64,000 nt of DNA from Mycolicibacterium sp. CBMA 234. Lineage in GTDB: Bacteria; Actinomycetota; Actinomycetes; Mycobacteriales; Mycobacteriaceae. The stretch covers positions 103,417-167,416 of the forward strand of contig NZ_MPKW01000011.1 in the NCBI RefSeq assembly GCF_009729415.1. Direction: 5' to 3'. Shown in pieces: positions 48,243 through 56,098 of this stretch (position 1 is its first letter; each line of letters opens with the position of its first letter). The position numbers and the translations under genes were made by a program. Below the pieces are notes generated by a model. It ran no database searches, was not told the DNA's origin, and saw only the letters and a program-made list of their open reading frames with translations.

Positions 48243-49622
48243 CTAGTGCGCGAAAGGCTGCACTGAGTCGAAATGGCCGTCCGGTTTGAGCTCGTCCAGG
48301 CCGTTCAGCACGGTGATCAGGTCGTCGCGCAGGGCTCGGGCCAGGTCTGCCGAGAACCCCTCGCGCACCACCACCCGCAGCACCGCGATGTCCGTCGCGC
48401 CCTCGGGCATGGTGTAGGCCGGCACCTGCCAGCCGTAGGCGCGCAGCGCGTGCGACACGTCGAACTCGGTGTACGGCCGCTTGCCCTTCAGCCGGCACGA
48501 GATCACCGGGATGGCCGAGCCATCGGTGATGACATCGAAGTGCTCGCTCTTGCGTAGCTCATCACCGATCCAGCGGGCCGTGTCCGAGAGGCAGTGCATG
48601 ATCTGCGTGTAGCCGGCCCGGCCGAGGCGCAGGAAGTTGTAGTACTGGCCGACCACCTGGTTGCCCGGCCGGGAGAAGTTCAGCGTGAAGGTCGGCATGT
48701 CGCCGCCGAGGTAGTTGACCCGGAACACCAGATCCTCGGGCAGATGCTCCCCGCTGCGCCAGACCACGAAACCGATGCCGGGGTACGTCAGGCCGTACTT
48801 GTGGCCGCTGACGTTGATCGACACCACGCGCGGCAGCCGGAAGTCCCATTCCAGGTCCGGGTGCAGGAACGGCACCACGAAGCCACCGCTGGCCGCGTCG
48901 ACGTGGACGGGCACGTCGACCCCGCCGTCGGCGGCGAGCTTGTCCAAGGCCGCGCAGATCTCGGCGATGGGTTCCAGCTCACCGGTGAACGTGGTGCCCA
49001 GGATGCCGACCACGCCGATGGTGTCCTCGTCGACGTTAGCGAGCACTTGTTCCGGGGTGATGACGTAGCGGTCCTCGGCCATCGGCAGGTACCGCGGCTC
49101 GACGTCGAAGTAGCGACAGAACTTCTCCCACACCACCTGGACGTTTGAGCCCATGATGAGGTTGGGGGTCCGGCCCTTCCAGTCGCCCACCTTCTCGCGC
49201 CAGCGCCATTTGAGCGCCAGCCCGGCCAGCATCACGGCCTCGCTCGAACCGATGGTGGACACCCCGCACGCCGACGCCGGATCGTCGTCACGCAGGTCGT
49301 CGGCGTGGAACAGGTCGGCCACCATGGACACGCAGCGCGCCTCGATGGCCGCCGTCGCCGGGTACTCGTCCTTGTCGATCATGTTCTTGTCGAACGTCTC
49401 GGCCATCAGCTTCTCGGCCTCGGGGTCCATCCACGTGGTGACGAACGTCGCGAGGTTCAGCCGGGAGCTGCCGTCGAGCATCAGCTCGTCGTGGATGAAG
49501 CGGTAGGCGGCCTGCGGGTCCATCGGGTCGTCGGGCAGGCGCAGCGACGGCACCGGCGCGGTGGATAACCGCCCGGTATACGCGGGGCTCATGATGGATG
49601 CGTGAATATGCCTGTGCGACAT
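48243..49622 (-). CDS. gadB: glutamate decarboxylase
   Basis: PLP enzyme of 459 aa converting glutamate to GABA and CO2, using up a proton. The PLP lysine is K275 in INVSGHKYGL and the cofactor-binding Asp is D242 in HVDAASGGF. ACGVSTIGSSEAVML is also typical. GAD supports acid tolerance and the GABA shunt. An aggaagg site precedes the ATG at 49622. Equivalent to Rv3432c; nnrD ends 14 bp upstream, so both share a transcript. No gadC antiporter is seen. Confidence 0.97.
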   Translation of the reverse strand: MSHRHIHASIMSPAYTGRLSTAPVPSLRLPDDPMDPQAAYRFIHDELMLDGSSRLNLATFVTTWMDPEAEKLMAETFDKNMIDKDEYPATAAIEARCVSMVADLFHADDLRDDDPASACGVSTIGSSEAVMLAGLALKWRWREKVGDWKGRTPNLIMGSNVQVVWEKFCRYFDVEPRYLPMAEDRYVITPEQVLANVDEDTIGVVGILGTTFTGELEPIAEICAALDKLAADGGVDVPVHVDAASGGFVVPFLHPDLEWDFRLPRVVSINVSGHKYGLTYPGIGFVVWRSGEHLPEDLVFRVNYLGGDMPTFTLNFSRPGNQVVGQYYNFLRLGRAGYTQIMHCLSDTARWIGDELRKSEHFDVITDGSAIPVISCRLKGKRPYTEFDVSHALRAYGWQVPAYTMPEGATDIAVLRVVVREGFSADLARALRDDLITVLNGLDELKPDGHFDSVQPFAH

Positions 49623-49636
49623 TGGAATTCCTTCCT

Positions 49637-51049
49637 CTAGAGCGATGCGATGGCGGCCCGGACATGGGCCAGAATGCGGAGCGCCGACGTTGGCGCAGGA
49701 CGGGGACCAGGGTCGGCAGCACCGAGACCAGCGGCGCGGGCGTGCACGAAGGCTGCCATCGCGGCGGCCTCTCCCGGTGCGATGCCCGATGCCAGCAGTG
49801 CGCCGATGATGCCGGACAAGACGTCGCCGGATCCTGCTGTGGCAGCCCAGGATTGGCCGGCAGGGTTGAGATACGTCGAGCCGCCCGCTTCGGCGATCAC
49901 TGTGACGTTGCCTTTCAACAGAACCGTGGCGCCGAGCCGCTCAGCCAACGCGCGCGCGGCGCCGACCCGGTCAGGTCCCGGCGGATGCCCTGCGAGACGG
50001 GCGAATTCGCCGGCATGCGGGGTGAGCACAGTCGGCGCCGTGCGGTCGATGACCAGATCGAGATCCGCGGCCAGCAACGTCAGCGCGTCGGCGTCGACGA
50101 TCACCGGCAGATCAGTGGCCAAGGCGAAGCGCAGCGCATCGTCACCGGCAGTATCGGTGCCCAGCCCCGGGCCCACCACCCACGCCTGGACCCGGCCCGC
50201 GGACGTTGCGTCCGACGCCACAACCACTTCCGGCCAGTGCGACACCACCTCGGCGTGCGCGGTGCCGGCGTAGCGGACCATGCCGGACGTGGCGGCTACG
50301 GCGGCGCCGGTGCTCAGGATCGCGGCGCCCGGATAGGTGGCCGACCCGGCGAGCACCCCGGTGACGCCCTGGCTGTACTTGTCGTCCGCCGGGTGTGGCA
50401 CCGGCCAGCGCGGGTACACGTCATGCGCCTCGAATCCGAGGAGTGCCGGCTCAGGCAGGTCGAGACCGATATCGATCAACTCGACATTGCCGCAGTCGGC
50501 CAGTCCGAGCACGGGTTTGAGACCGCCGAAGGTGACGGTCAGCGCGGCGCGCACATGTGGACCAGCGGCCGCTCCAGTCTGCACATCGATACCGCTGGGG
50601 ATGTCGACGGCGACGACGGGCGCGCTGTTGGCGTCGAACACCGCCGCGGCGTCGGGCCGCAGCGGCCCGGTCGCCCCGATACCCACTACCCCGTCGATCA
50701 CCAAATCGGTTGTTGGCGGGATTGTTTCGACGACGCGCCCGCCTGCTTTGCCGAACGCCGCCAGCCCCGCGGCGTGCGCGCGTTCCGGGTTGAGCAACAC
50801 GGCGCTCGCGGCCACGCCACGACGACGCAGGAAGGTCGCCGCCCACAGCGCATCACCACCGTTGTCTCCCGAACCCACGACGGCGCACACCTGGCGGCCC
50901 GCGATGCCGCCGGTGCGAGCCTTGAGCTCGTCGGCAATGGCCGTCGCCAAACCGAAAGCAGCCCGGCGCATCAACCCGCCATCCGGCAACGACGCCAACA
51001 GGGGCGCCTCGGCCGCACGGATCTGCTCGGCGGTGTAATAGTGGCGCAT
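49637..51049 (-). CDS. nnrD: bifunctional NAD(P)H-hydrate epimerase/dehydratase
   Basis: 470-aa metabolite-repair enzyme. The N-terminal epimerase domain (about 1-205) has GSGDNGGDALWAA and DIPSGIDVQTG. The C-terminal ADP/ATP-dependent dehydratase domain (about 215-465) has GVTGVLAGSATYPGA, LTPHAGEFARL and the signature ATAGSGDVLSGIIGALL. It restores damaged NADHX/NADPHX to NAD(P)H. Equivalent to Rv3433c. The start ATG has a gggggctg site. Co-transcribed with gadB. Confidence 0.96.
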   Translation of the reverse strand: MRHYYTAEQIRAAEAPLLASLPDGGLMRRAAFGLATAIADELKARTGGIAGRQVCAVVGSGDNGGDALWAATFLRRRGVAASAVLLNPERAHAAGLAAFGKAGGRVVETIPPTTDLVIDGVVGIGATGPLRPDAAAVFDANSAPVVAVDIPSGIDVQTGAAAGPHVRAALTVTFGGLKPVLGLADCGNVELIDIGLDLPEPALLGFEAHDVYPRWPVPHPADDKYSQGVTGVLAGSATYPGAAILSTGAAVAATSGMVRYAGTAHAEVVSHWPEVVVASDATSAGRVQAWVVGPGLGTDTAGDDALRFALATDLPVIVDADALTLLAADLDLVIDRTAPTVLTPHAGEFARLAGHPPGPDRVGAARALAERLGATVLLKGNVTVIAEAGGSTYLNPAGQSWAATAGSGDVLSGIIGALLASGIAPGEAAAMAAFVHARAAGLGAADPGPRPAPTSALRILAHVRAAIASL

Positions 51050-51134
51050 CAGCCCCCGATCGCTAGTTAGGTGCGCGCCAACAGGTTACGCAGATCCACC
51101 GGCCCGCCGTGGGGTTGCGCGGTATTCCAATGCG

Positions 51135-51193
51135 CCGAAGATGAGCTTGAGTGCGAAGAATCAGCCGAAGTTCGCACACAAGCTCACGTTCGG
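51135..51193. repeat. hairpin upstream of the small membrane protein
   Basis: 23-nt arms (51135-51157 and 51171-51193) with three mismatches. The right arm contains CGCACACAAGCTCACGTTCG, identical to part of the gadB/alr hairpin 3 kb away. It lies between divergent genes, so it is not a simple terminator here. Confidence 0.6.
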
Positions 51194-51199
51194 CGCGGA

Positions 51200-51205
51200 T
51201 ACGAT
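51200..51205 (+). promoter_or_regulatory. -10 element of small membrane protein gene (leaderless)
   Basis: TACGAT ends 6 nt before the ATG at 51212; no Shine-Dalgarno is present. Confidence 0.5.
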
Positions 51206-51211
51206 CCGGCC

Positions 51212-51571
51212 ATGATGTACCCGCTGCCCCCACCGGCGAAGCCCCCGATCTCGGGCGCTGACTTGGCCGTGTCGATCACGATGCTGGTCTTGACGTTCGT
51301 CGGCGGCGGCGTGGCCGCATTCTTCGGCCTGTTCGCGATGGCGTTCACCGATTACTGCCCGCAGGCCACCTGCGACATCGATGCCGGCGTCAACGCCATG
51401 GCCGCGGGCTTCGTCGTCGCGGCGCTGGTTGGCGTGGCCGGCACCGCCGTCACCGTCGTCCGGTTGACTCAACGCAAGACGGCCTGGCCGTTCGCCGTCG
51501 GCACTATGGCGCTGTGCGCCGTCATGTGCCTGTTGGGCATCGGCGGCTATTTCGCTGCGGTCGGTGGCTGA
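51212..51571 (+). CDS. small three-TM membrane protein
   Basis: 119-aa membrane protein, function unknown. After MMYPLPPPAKPPISGADL it has three hydrophobic helices (about 20-43, 63-85, 93-115). Two cysteines (DYCPQATCDID) lie in the first outside loop and could form a disulfide. It resembles the small mycobacterial transmembrane proteins near glmS. The ATG is at the leaderless distance from a -10 box. In-frame codons upstream read through the hairpin and are unlikely to be coding. Convergent with glmS. Confidence 0.72.
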   Translation: MMYPLPPPAKPPISGADLAVSITMLVLTFVGGGVAAFFGLFAMAFTDYCPQATCDIDAGVNAMAAGFVVAALVGVAGTAVTVVRLTQRKTAWPFAVGTMALCAVMCLLGIGGYFAAVGG

Positions 51572-51603
51572 GCCAACACGGCCCAGCACCAACCACAAGC
51601 GGG

Positions 51604-53469
51604 CTACTCGACGGTGACCGACTTCGCCAGGTTCCGTGGCTTGTCCACGTCGTAACCGCGCTCGCGAGCCACCGATGCGGCGAAGGCCTGCAACGGAATG
51701 GTCGACAGCAACGGCTGGAACAGCGTGGAGGTCGACGGCAGCTCGAAGATGTAGTCGGCGTACGGCCGCACCGTCTCGTCGCCCTCTTCGGCGATGACGA
51801 CGGTCACGGCACCCCGCGCCTGAATCTCGCGGATGTTGCTGAGCAGCTTGGCGTGCAACACCGACGAGCCCTTCGGCGACGGCATGACAACGATCACCGG
51901 CAGGCCGTCCTCGATCAGCGCGATCGGACCGTGCTTGAGTTCGCCGGCCGCGAAGCCTTCGGCGTGCATGTACGCCAGCTCCTTGAGCTTGAGCGCGCCC
52001 TCCAGTGCCACCGGGTAGCCGACGTGCCGGCCCAGGAACAGCACGGTGGGCGACTTCGCGAACTGCTTGCCCAGGTCGAAGACCGGCTGCAGCCGGCCCA
52101 GAACCTGCTCGACCAGCTCGGGCATGGACTCGAGCTCACGGTATTCGCGGGCCACCTCGTCCGGGTACTTGGTGCCGCGGGCCTGCGCCAGCGCCAGCCC
52201 GACCAGGTAGTTCGCGGCCACCTGGGCCAGGAAGGTCTTGGTGGCGGCGACGCCGATCTCCGGCCCGGCCCGGGTGTAGAGCACCGCGTCGGCTTCGCGC
52301 GGAATCTGCGAGCCGTTGGTGTTGCAGATGGCCAGTACCTTGGCCTTCTGGCCCTTGGCATGGCGGACGGCTTCCAGCGTGTCGGCGGTCTCGCCGGACT
52401 GCGAAATCGCGATCACCAGCGTGCTGCGGTCCAGCACCGGGTCGCGGTACCGGAATTCACTGGCCAGCTCGACCTCGACGGGCAGCCGGGTCCAGTGCTC
52501 GATGGCGTACTTGGCCAAGAGGCCCGAGTGGTAGGCGGTGCCGCAGGCGACGATGAAGACCTTGTCGACGTCGCGCAGCTCCTGATCGGAAAGCCGCTGC
52601 TCATCGAGCACGATCTTGCCGTCGACGAAGTGGCCGAGGAGCGTGTCCGAGACCGCCGTGGGCTGCTCGGCGATCTCCTTGTACATGAAGTAGTCGTAGC
52701 CACCCTTTTCGGCGGCCGACAGATCCCAGTCGATATGAAAAGGACGAGTAGGGACGTCCTCATTACCGTGGAAATCCATCACCCGGTAGCTGTCCGCGGT
52801 GAGCACGACGGCCTGGTCCTGACCGAGCTCGACCGCATCGCGGGTGTGCTCGATGAACGCCGCGACGTCCGAACCGATGAACATCTCTCCGTCGCCGACG
52901 CCGACGACCAGCGGTGTCGACCGGCGGGCCGCCACGATGGTCCCGGGATCATCGGCGTTGGTGAACACCAGCGTGAAGTGGCCCTCGAGCCGGCGCAGCA
53001 CTGCCAGCACCGACGCGACGAAGTCGCCGGCCGTCGGGCCGTTTTGGTAGGCCTTCGCGACGAGGTGGACGGCCACCTCGGAGTCGGTGTCGCTCTTGAA
53101 CTCGACGCCGGCGGCTTCCAGCTCGGCGCGCAAGCCGGCGAAGTTCTCGATGATGCCGTTATGAACGACGGCGATCTTGCCGCTCGCGTCGCAGTGCGGA
53201 TGCGCATTGCGATCGGTGGGACGGCCATGGGTGGCCCAGCGGGTGTGACCCATGCCAGTGGTGCCGACCAGCTCTGCCGCATCGGTCTCGGCCAGCGCTT
53301 CTTCCAGATTGGCCAGTCGACCGGCGCGCCGGCGGATAGTCAGGCCCCCATGTCCATTGGCCACGGCGACACCGGAGGAGTCGTAGCCGCGGTATTCCAT
53401 CCGGCGCAGCGCGTCGACCACGATGTCGCGGGCCTGCCGTTGCCCGACGTACCCGACGATTCCACACAT
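51604..53469 (-). CDS. glmS: glutamine-fructose-6-phosphate aminotransferase
   Basis: 621-aa enzyme that makes glucosamine-6-phosphate, the first step to UDP-GlcNAc and cell wall. The N-terminal class II glutamine amidotransferase has the nucleophilic Cys2 (MCGIVGYVG), GMGHTRWATHG and HNGIIEN. Two SIS domains follow (SQSGETADTLEA, and a C-terminal set ending DKPRNLAKSVTVE). The start at 53469 leaves the Cys at position 1 after Met removal, as required. Equivalent to Rv3436c. No glmS ribozyme was recognised, as expected in actinobacteria. Confidence 0.98.
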   Translation of the reverse strand: MCGIVGYVGQRQARDIVVDALRRMEYRGYDSSGVAVANGHGGLTIRRRAGRLANLEEALAETDAAELVGTTGMGHTRWATHGRPTDRNAHPHCDASGKIAVVHNGIIENFAGLRAELEAAGVEFKSDTDSEVAVHLVAKAYQNGPTAGDFVASVLAVLRRLEGHFTLVFTNADDPGTIVAARRSTPLVVGVGDGEMFIGSDVAAFIEHTRDAVELGQDQAVVLTADSYRVMDFHGNEDVPTRPFHIDWDLSAAEKGGYDYFMYKEIAEQPTAVSDTLLGHFVDGKIVLDEQRLSDQELRDVDKVFIVACGTAYHSGLLAKYAIEHWTRLPVEVELASEFRYRDPVLDRSTLVIAISQSGETADTLEAVRHAKGQKAKVLAICNTNGSQIPREADAVLYTRAGPEIGVAATKTFLAQVAANYLVGLALAQARGTKYPDEVAREYRELESMPELVEQVLGRLQPVFDLGKQFAKSPTVLFLGRHVGYPVALEGALKLKELAYMHAEGFAAGELKHGPIALIEDGLPVIVVMPSPKGSSVLHAKLLSNIREIQARGAVTVVIAEEGDETVRPYADYIFELPSTSTLFQPLLSTIPLQAFAASVARERGYDVDKPRNLAKSVTVE

Positions 53470-53542
53470 GGTTATCCAGGGTAGTGCAGCCGCCGAGGCC
53501 CCGGACTGCGCACGCATCGCGCACAACGCGCAGGCACTGCGC

Positions 53543-53548
53543 TAACGT
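53543..53548 (+). promoter_or_regulatory. -10 element of the Rv3438-like gene (leaderless)
   Basis: TAACGT ends 6 nt before the GTG at 53555, divergent from glmS. Confidence 0.5.
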
Positions 53549-53554
53549 CATCGG

Positions 53555-54406
53555 GTGGCCAAGACGAAGCAGCTCTTCGGTGCCCTGACCCGCCGCGGCC
53601 CGCACCGCGTTCTGCGTGGTGACCTGGGTTTTGCCGGCCTGCCTGGCAGTGTCTACACCCCCGAGGCCGGGCTGAATCTGCCCGGTGTTGCCTTCGGCCA
53701 CGACTGGCTGCAGGGTGTCGCACGTTACAGCGGCACTCTTGAACATCTGGCGTCCTGGGGCATCGTCGCGGCCGCGCCCGACACCGAAACCGGTATCGCG
53801 CCGTCGGTGCTGAATCTGTCGTTCGATCTGGGCACCACGCTCGACATCATCACCGGGGTCCGGTTAGGTCCCGGAAAGATCAGCGTGCACCCAACCAAGC
53901 TGGGCCTGGTCGGCCACGGTTTCGGCGCCTCGGCCGCGGTCTTCGCCGCCGCTGGCCTGGGCTCGTCGACCAATCCGTTGAAGGCCGTGGCGGCGGTGTT
54001 CCCGACCGCCAGCAAGCCCGACGCCCCTGAACCGGCGGCCGGTCTGCGCGTCCCCGGTCTCATCCTGGGCGCACCCGGCGCCGAGCTGACCATCCAGTCC
54101 AACCTCACCGAGCTGGCCGCCGCCTGGCGAACCGCGACAGTGCGCACCGTCGCCAAGGCCGAACCCGGCGGGCTGGCCGAAGGCTTCCGGCTGACCAAGC
54201 TGGTCGGCATGGCGGGTCCGGACCGCCGCACCCAGAAGGCGGTGCGCGCCCTGCTGACTGGTTACCTGCTGTTCCAGCTGACCGGCGACAAGGCGTACAA
54301 GGACTTCGCCGACGCCGACGTGGTCCTACCGAAGACGGTTGCCGCCGAACTCGGCGATGAACCGCCCAGCCTGGAAGACAAGGTCGTCGCCCTGCTCAAG
54401 GGCTGA
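53555..54406 (+). CDS. alpha/beta-hydrolase-like protein lacking nucleophile (Rv3438-like)
   Basis: 283-aa protein with the dienelactone/PET-hydrolase-like fold. The start strand GSVYTPEAG, oxyanion region VAFGHDWLQG and a VAAAPDTETG strand are all recognisable. The nucleophile elbow is G120-H-G122-F-G124, so Gly occupies the place of the catalytic Ser. It is probably not a hydrolase and may bind a ligand or partner. It resembles Rv3438, found near glmS in M. tuberculosis. The GTG start has no ribosome site but a -10 box at the leaderless distance. Confidence 0.8.
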   Translation: MAKTKQLFGALTRRGPHRVLRGDLGFAGLPGSVYTPEAGLNLPGVAFGHDWLQGVARYSGTLEHLASWGIVAAAPDTETGIAPSVLNLSFDLGTTLDIITGVRLGPGKISVHPTKLGLVGHGFGASAAVFAAAGLGSSTNPLKAVAAVFPTASKPDAPEPAAGLRVPGLILGAPGAELTIQSNLTELAAAWRTATVRTVAKAEPGGLAEGFRLTKLVGMAGPDRRTQKAVRALLTGYLLFQLTGDKAYKDFADADVVLPKTVAAELGDEPPSLEDKVVALLKG

Positions 54407-54538
54407 TCTTTCTCCTCGCGAGCCGTGCTGGGGGCACCTCCGCTTGCGGGGGAGTTTGTCCGTGGACACGCCGCTGGGTGCGTGCAGTCTGTGCACCCTC
54501 GCTGCCCGCGAGCGATACGTTTTTCACCTCAACACACG

Positions 54539-54559
54539 GCGTGTCTGGTACAGACACGC
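54539..54559. promoter_or_regulatory. palindrome upstream of the phosphoesterase
   Basis: GCGTGTCTG-GTA-CAGACACGC, perfect 9-bp arms, in the 225-bp gap before the phosphoesterase. It is either an operator or a terminator for the upstream gene. TTTCACC (54521 region) and GGTGTGAAA (54571 region) add outer symmetry. Confidence 0.5.
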
Positions 54560-54631
54560 ACGCTCGCGGGGTGTGAAATGTTCACCGGCCATACACCGTT
54601 CGCGTCTCGATGGGCGACAAGACTGGTACCC

Positions 54632-55636
54632 ATGGCCAGCCCCATCGAGCACGTGGTGATCATCGTCAAGGAAAACCACACCTTCGACAACTACTTCGGC
54701 ACTTTCCCAGGGGCCAATGGTGCGCCCCTGGACCGGGCGCAGAATCCGCCGCCATCCGATCCCGACCACAAGCATCAGACCTGGATGAAGCGGGCCTCGG
54801 ATCCGACGTTCCGGGTGCAGTACACCGAAGAGGACATCCCAGGCTATTTCGACCTGGCACGCCGATTCACCCTGTGCGACAACTACTTCTCCGAAGTCGC
54901 CGGCCCCTCGACGCCCAACCACCTGATGCTGATCTGCGCCGACTCCCCCGTCATCAACAACCCGCATCACCACTACCGCCCAACCGCCGGTGACCGTTAT
55001 CAGTTGCCGTCACTACCGGCCGCACTGGAGAAAGCGGGCCTGTCGTGGGGCAACTACGGCGGCTACGCCTTCGCTTACATCGACGGGCTGCACACGCACG
55101 GCAACAACCATGGCCGCGACGTGTTCGAAACCGACGCGCGCGCAGGCACCCTCCCAGCCGTCTCATGGGTATACGGCGACGGCAAGCCCGATTTGTCTGA
55201 ACATCCCACCCAGAACGTCACCGACGGCATGGCCTGGACCGTGCGGCAGATCCAAGCCATCGTCGAGGGCGGGCTGTGGGACCGCGTCGCCATCTTCATC
55301 ACCTGGGACGACTGGGGTGGTTGGTACGACCACGTCGAGCCGACCGTCGTCGAAACCTGGGACCATGCGCACGCCCAGCGGCCCGACGACGCGTTCACGG
55401 AATTCGACGGGCAGCCGTTCCGCTACGGCTCCCGAGTGCCGTGCCTGGTGGTCGGTCCGTACGCCAAACCGGGTCACATCAGCAGCCAGCTGAACTCACA
55501 CGTCAGCCTGCTCAAGTTCTGCGAGAACAACTTCGGGCTCGACGCGCTGACCGATCGCGACGCCGCCGCCAACGGGATGACCGACTGCATCGACCTCACC
55601 CAGACGCCGAACCCGGCGCCGCAGGGCGGTTCCTGA
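54632..55636 (+). CDS. phospholipase C / acid-phosphatase-type phosphoesterase
   Basis: 334-aa phosphoesterase of the AcpA/PlcC family (PF04185). It starts PIEHVVIIVKENHTFDNYFGTFPG, the family signature with the metal-binding Glu-Asn, and later has GPSTPNHLML, ITWDDWGGWYDHVEP and a final HVSLLKFCENNFGL, giving the remaining metal ligands. Typical mycobacterial PLCs are about 510 aa with a Tat signal; this one is short and lacks any signal peptide, so it may act in the cytosol. ATG 54632 places the signature at the N-terminus; an upstream ATG at 54578 is possible. Confidence 0.85.
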   Translation: MASPIEHVVIIVKENHTFDNYFGTFPGANGAPLDRAQNPPPSDPDHKHQTWMKRASDPTFRVQYTEEDIPGYFDLARRFTLCDNYFSEVAGPSTPNHLMLICADSPVINNPHHHYRPTAGDRYQLPSLPAALEKAGLSWGNYGGYAFAYIDGLHTHGNNHGRDVFETDARAGTLPAVSWVYGDGKPDLSEHPTQNVTDGMAWTVRQIQAIVEGGLWDRVAIFITWDDWGGWYDHVEPTVVETWDHAHAQRPDDAFTEFDGQPFRYGSRVPCLVVGPYAKPGHISSQLNSHVSLLKFCENNFGLDALTDRDAAANGMTDCIDLTQTPNPAPQGGS

Positions 55637-55642
55637 CCGCGG

Positions 55643-56068
55643 TTACGACCGCTCGCCGATCCAGGTGGTCGCCCGCCTCAGGGTCTCTCCGGAGTCGAAC
55701 CGGTTGGCTTCCCATGTCGTTGCACGGACGTCGCCGCGGTCGCGGTAGCGCGCCATGATGCTGAGGTGCCGAGGCAGGGTGATGAACTGCTGCAGGGCAT
55801 CTGGGCTCTCCCAGATCGAGATCGACCCACTGCGGCCGGCCAAGGGCAGGCTCCACAGCCACAGGCCGATCGCGCCCGGCATGGCGTACCAGCCTTCCCT
55901 CATCCGCGCCCCGCGATAGGCGATGCCCGGCAAGTCTCGACGCTGCTGCGACGCAAAATCGGTCACGCTGACCACGACCGGGCGCCCGGCCGGATCCACC
56001 GGTCCCGGCATCCAGCCGGTGATGACGGGTTGTGCCAGCGCGGCGGGGACGTAATTCAAGGCTGTCAT
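55643..56068 (-). CDS. DUF3291-like / dimeric alpha-beta barrel protein
   Basis: 141-aa protein with the features of a small ferredoxin-like barrel: VVVSVTDFASQQRR, a Trp-rich GLWLWSLPL strand, SISIWESPDALQQFITLPRHLSIM and TWEANRF. This pattern occurs in DUF3291 and antibiotic-monooxygenase-like proteins; the reaction is unknown. It is divergent from a MocR-type regulator with only 30 bp between the starts, so it is a likely target of it. Confidence 0.72.
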   Translation of the reverse strand: MTALNYVPAALAQPVITGWMPGPVDPAGRPVVVSVTDFASQQRRDLPGIAYRGARMREGWYAMPGAIGLWLWSLPLAGRSGSISIWESPDALQQFITLPRHLSIMARYRDRGDVRATTWEANRFDSGETLRRATTWIGERS

Positions 56069-56086
56069 GACACCCAGAGTGCGATC

Positions 56087-56092
56087 TAAGAT
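56087..56092 (+). promoter_or_regulatory. -10 element of the MocR gene (leaderless)
   Basis: TAAGAT ends 6 nt before the GTG at 56099. The ATTGG...CCAAT symmetry across 56091-56113 overlaps the start and could be an autoregulatory site. Confidence 0.5.
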
Positions 56093-56098
56093 TGGTAT

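Noticed and set aside
51604..53554. glmS ribozyme upstream of glmS
   Set aside because: Only 85 bp separate glmS from the divergent gene and no ribozyme fold could be recognised; these ribozymes occur in Firmicutes.
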